Part shown: positions 63,039 to 64,000 of the stretch, one piece after another
Numbering within the stretch: the stretch's first letter is position 1
How the letters are laid out: each line of letters begins with the position of its first letter
Assembly: GCA_964614185.1 (NCBI GenBank)
Contig: CAZTKJ010000007.1
Span: 25,110-89,109, forward strand
DNA: 64,000 nt
Direction: 5' to 3'
Origin: Suilimivivens sp964614185
GTDB taxonomy: Bacteria; Bacillota; Clostridia; Lachnospirales; Lachnospiraceae
Made by a program: the position numbers and the translations under genes
The notes under the pieces: generated by a model
Database searches by the model: none
Told to the model about the DNA's origin: nothing
The model's input: only the letters and a program-made list of their open reading frames with translations

Positions 63039-63373
63039 TTAATAAAATGGTTTATACATTTCCTTAACCTCCGCAGTCCGCACCCAAAGTGTCCGCCCTC
63101 TCTGTTCATCCTGACTGAAGTCATTAATGAAATTGCCGTACTTAGTATAATTCAAACCTGCCATTTGCGCAATAGTCGGCAACAAATCACAGTGCGAAAC
63201 CGGTGCATTGGTCACCGGACTGGTTTCATGTGTCTCGCCAGGCTGCTTCACATAATAGATTACCTGTAGATCCTCCTTCCAGTCTCACCATGGTCTGCAG
63301 TAATAATAATCGTAGAATTGTCATAAACGCCAAGTCTCTTTAATTCATTTAAATAACCTTCTACAATCGTCAT
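63039..63373 (-). pseudogene. Remnant of a sulfatase/alkaline-phosphatase-like gene
   Basis: Two frames together encode the C-terminal third of a sulfatase-like protein. One starts near 63373 (MTIVEGYLNELKRLGVYDNS, then TIIITADHG, a metal-binding motif). The second ends at 63039 (NAPVSHCDLLPTIAQMAGLNY, then RTLWVRT). The frame changes near 63265-63290. The N-terminal two thirds are missing. It was probably an enzyme acting on the surface glycan made by the neighbouring operon. Confidence 0.75.
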
Positions 63374-63429
63374 TCACCCCTCGCCGTTTCCTCCACGGAA
63401 GTTTTTTCCTGCTATATTTCCAGTTTATT

Positions 63430-63458
63430 ATTATACACTACTTTTTCTGGTTTTTAAA
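63430..63458 (-). promoter_or_regulatory. Putative promoter reading into the phosphonate operon
   Basis: On the minus strand TTTAAA and TATAAT are separated by 17 bp, and the -10 box matches the consensus fully. It lies upstream of the sulfatase remnant and could now drive the phosphonate genes through it. Confidence 0.5.
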
Positions 63459-63542
63459 CTATAATTGACTTGAATTCCTACCTCTTATCTTACAATATAC
63501 CACTGGCGTACTTCCGTCCCTCTCCAAAAAATAGAACATAGC

Positions 63543-64000
63543 TTAAGAGTTCTGAAGCATCTCCTTATGATACTGCAGTGTGTACAGGTCGTAATAGCGC
63601 CCCTTCTGATACAACAGCTGCTGGTGGCTGCCCTGCTCCACGATCTGACCATGGGACAACAAAATAATATTGTCCGCGTGCTGAATAGTAGAGAGCCTGT
63701 GAGCCACAATCAGCATGGTGCCGATATTCTTCATTTTTTCCAAACTGTCCTGAATCAACAATTCCGTCTCTGTATCAATGTTTGCAGTGGCTTCGTCCAG
63801 AATCATGACCGAAGGTCTGTGGATAATGGTACGGGCAAAGGAAAGAAGCTGCCGCTGTCCGGCAGAAAAATTATTGCCACGTTCCCGTACTACTTCATCC
63901 AGACCGTTTTCCAGTCTGCAGATAAAGGTATCCGCATTGACATATCGGCAGGCTTCCCACACTTCCTCATCTCCCACATCCTCTTTACGCAGCAGGATAT
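63543..64000 (-). CDS. ABC exporter, C-terminal part (ATP-binding domain)
   Basis: The frame is open to the right edge and no start is visible, so only the last ~152 residues can be read. They include the signature FSAGQRQLLSFAR, Walker B VMILDEATANID and the H-loop MLIVAHRLSTIQHAD, then HGQIVEQGSHQQLL. The layout is that of a B-family (MsbA/LmrA-like) exporter half. The last 61 bp of this gene are repeated exactly at 52361-52421. Confidence 0.9.
   Translation of the reverse strand, partial: ILLRKEDVGDEEVWEACRYVNADTFICRLENGLDEVVRERGNNFSAGQRQLLSFARTIIHRPSVMILDEATANIDTETELLIQDSLEKMKNIGTMLIVAHRLSTIQHADNIILLSHGQIVEQGSHQQLLYQKGRYYDLYTLQYHKEMLQNS

Noticed and set aside
63485..63709. Second minus-strand frame at the exporter 3' end
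   Set aside because: It is a shifted frame of the ABC exporter gene, whose true frame has the signature, Walker B and H-loop motifs.
1..64000. CRISPR arrays, rRNA genes, insertion-sequence transposases, prophage genes
   Set aside because: I looked for regular short repeats, rRNA-like stretches and transposase or integrase motifs and saw none. The only mobile-like element is the non-coding inverted-repeat unit at 25339-25589.

Overview
The window looks like chromosomal DNA of a low-to-mid GC Gram-positive anaerobe of the class Clostridia, most likely a gut Lachnospiraceae. The supporting signs are strong AGGAGG-type ribosome binding sites, type III glutamine synthetase, the IreB-RuvX-DUF1292-RNase J-YlbF-MltG-like-TrmR-U32 gene order, LplB/LplC-type sugar importers without their own ATPase, and several GH3 enzymes. 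Species-level assignment is not possible from this view. I could run no database search, so family names rest on recognising motifs and gene order.

Layout. (1) 1-16.1 kb, mostly minus strand, is core housekeeping. It holds a partial CvfB-like S1 protein, an acyl-ACP thioesterase, tRNA-Gln, GlnN and a dense set of RNA-modification or RNA-processing genes (U32/TrhP-like, TrmR, RNase J, MtaB, ThiI with a cysteine desulfurase, RsmE, PrmA). (2) 16.2-18.4 kb, plus strand: NudC, a lipoprotein and a HAD hydrolase. (3) 18.4-26.6 kb: a sugar ABC importer with a 993-aa GH3 enzyme and a divergent AraC regulator, separated by a 251-bp MITE-like inverted-repeat element. (4) 26.6-31.1 kb: an overlapping GNAT-GNAT-metallohydrolase operon and HelD. 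(5) 31.1-49.7 kb: a glycan-use region. It has two tandem propeller-plus-SBP lipoproteins, two permeases and an HlyD-like adaptor, preceded by GH3, carboxylesterase, GH3, aldo/keto reductase and a GH17/Fe-S aldo-keto reductase/DUF3737 operon. GH17 points to beta-1,3-glucan. (6) 49.7-56.5 kb: a decaying, rearranged zone. It contains a duplicated and partly deleted lipoprotein gene, an ABC-exporter relic, a two-component system broken by one stop codon and three frameshifts, and PadR and MarR regulators with visible palindromic operators. (7) 56.5-63.4 kb: a phosphonate operon. (8) At the right edge, the C-terminal part of an ABC exporter whose last 61 bp are repeated exactly at 52.36 kb.

The most interesting system is the phosphonate operon (63.0 to 56.5 kb, minus strand). 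PEP mutase, phosphonopyruvate decarboxylase and AEP transaminase would make 2-aminoethylphosphonate (AEP). A PntC-like nucleotidyltransferase, and possibly the cytidylyltransferase-like N-terminus of PEP mutase, would activate it as CMP-AEP. The same operon encodes a 626-aa protein that joins a YidC/Oxa1-type membrane domain to a TagF-like CDP-glycerol glycerophosphotransferase domain, plus a small YIDPS-type membrane protein and the remnant of a sulfatase-like gene. My inference is a membrane-bound machine that puts AEP, or a phosphonate polymer, on a cell-surface glycan or lipid. The PEP mutase gene carries a nine-G tract between its two domains, which could allow on/off or domain-splitting phase variation.

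Start sites were adjusted wherever a clear ribosome binding site favoured an internal ATG/TTG over the longest reading frame.
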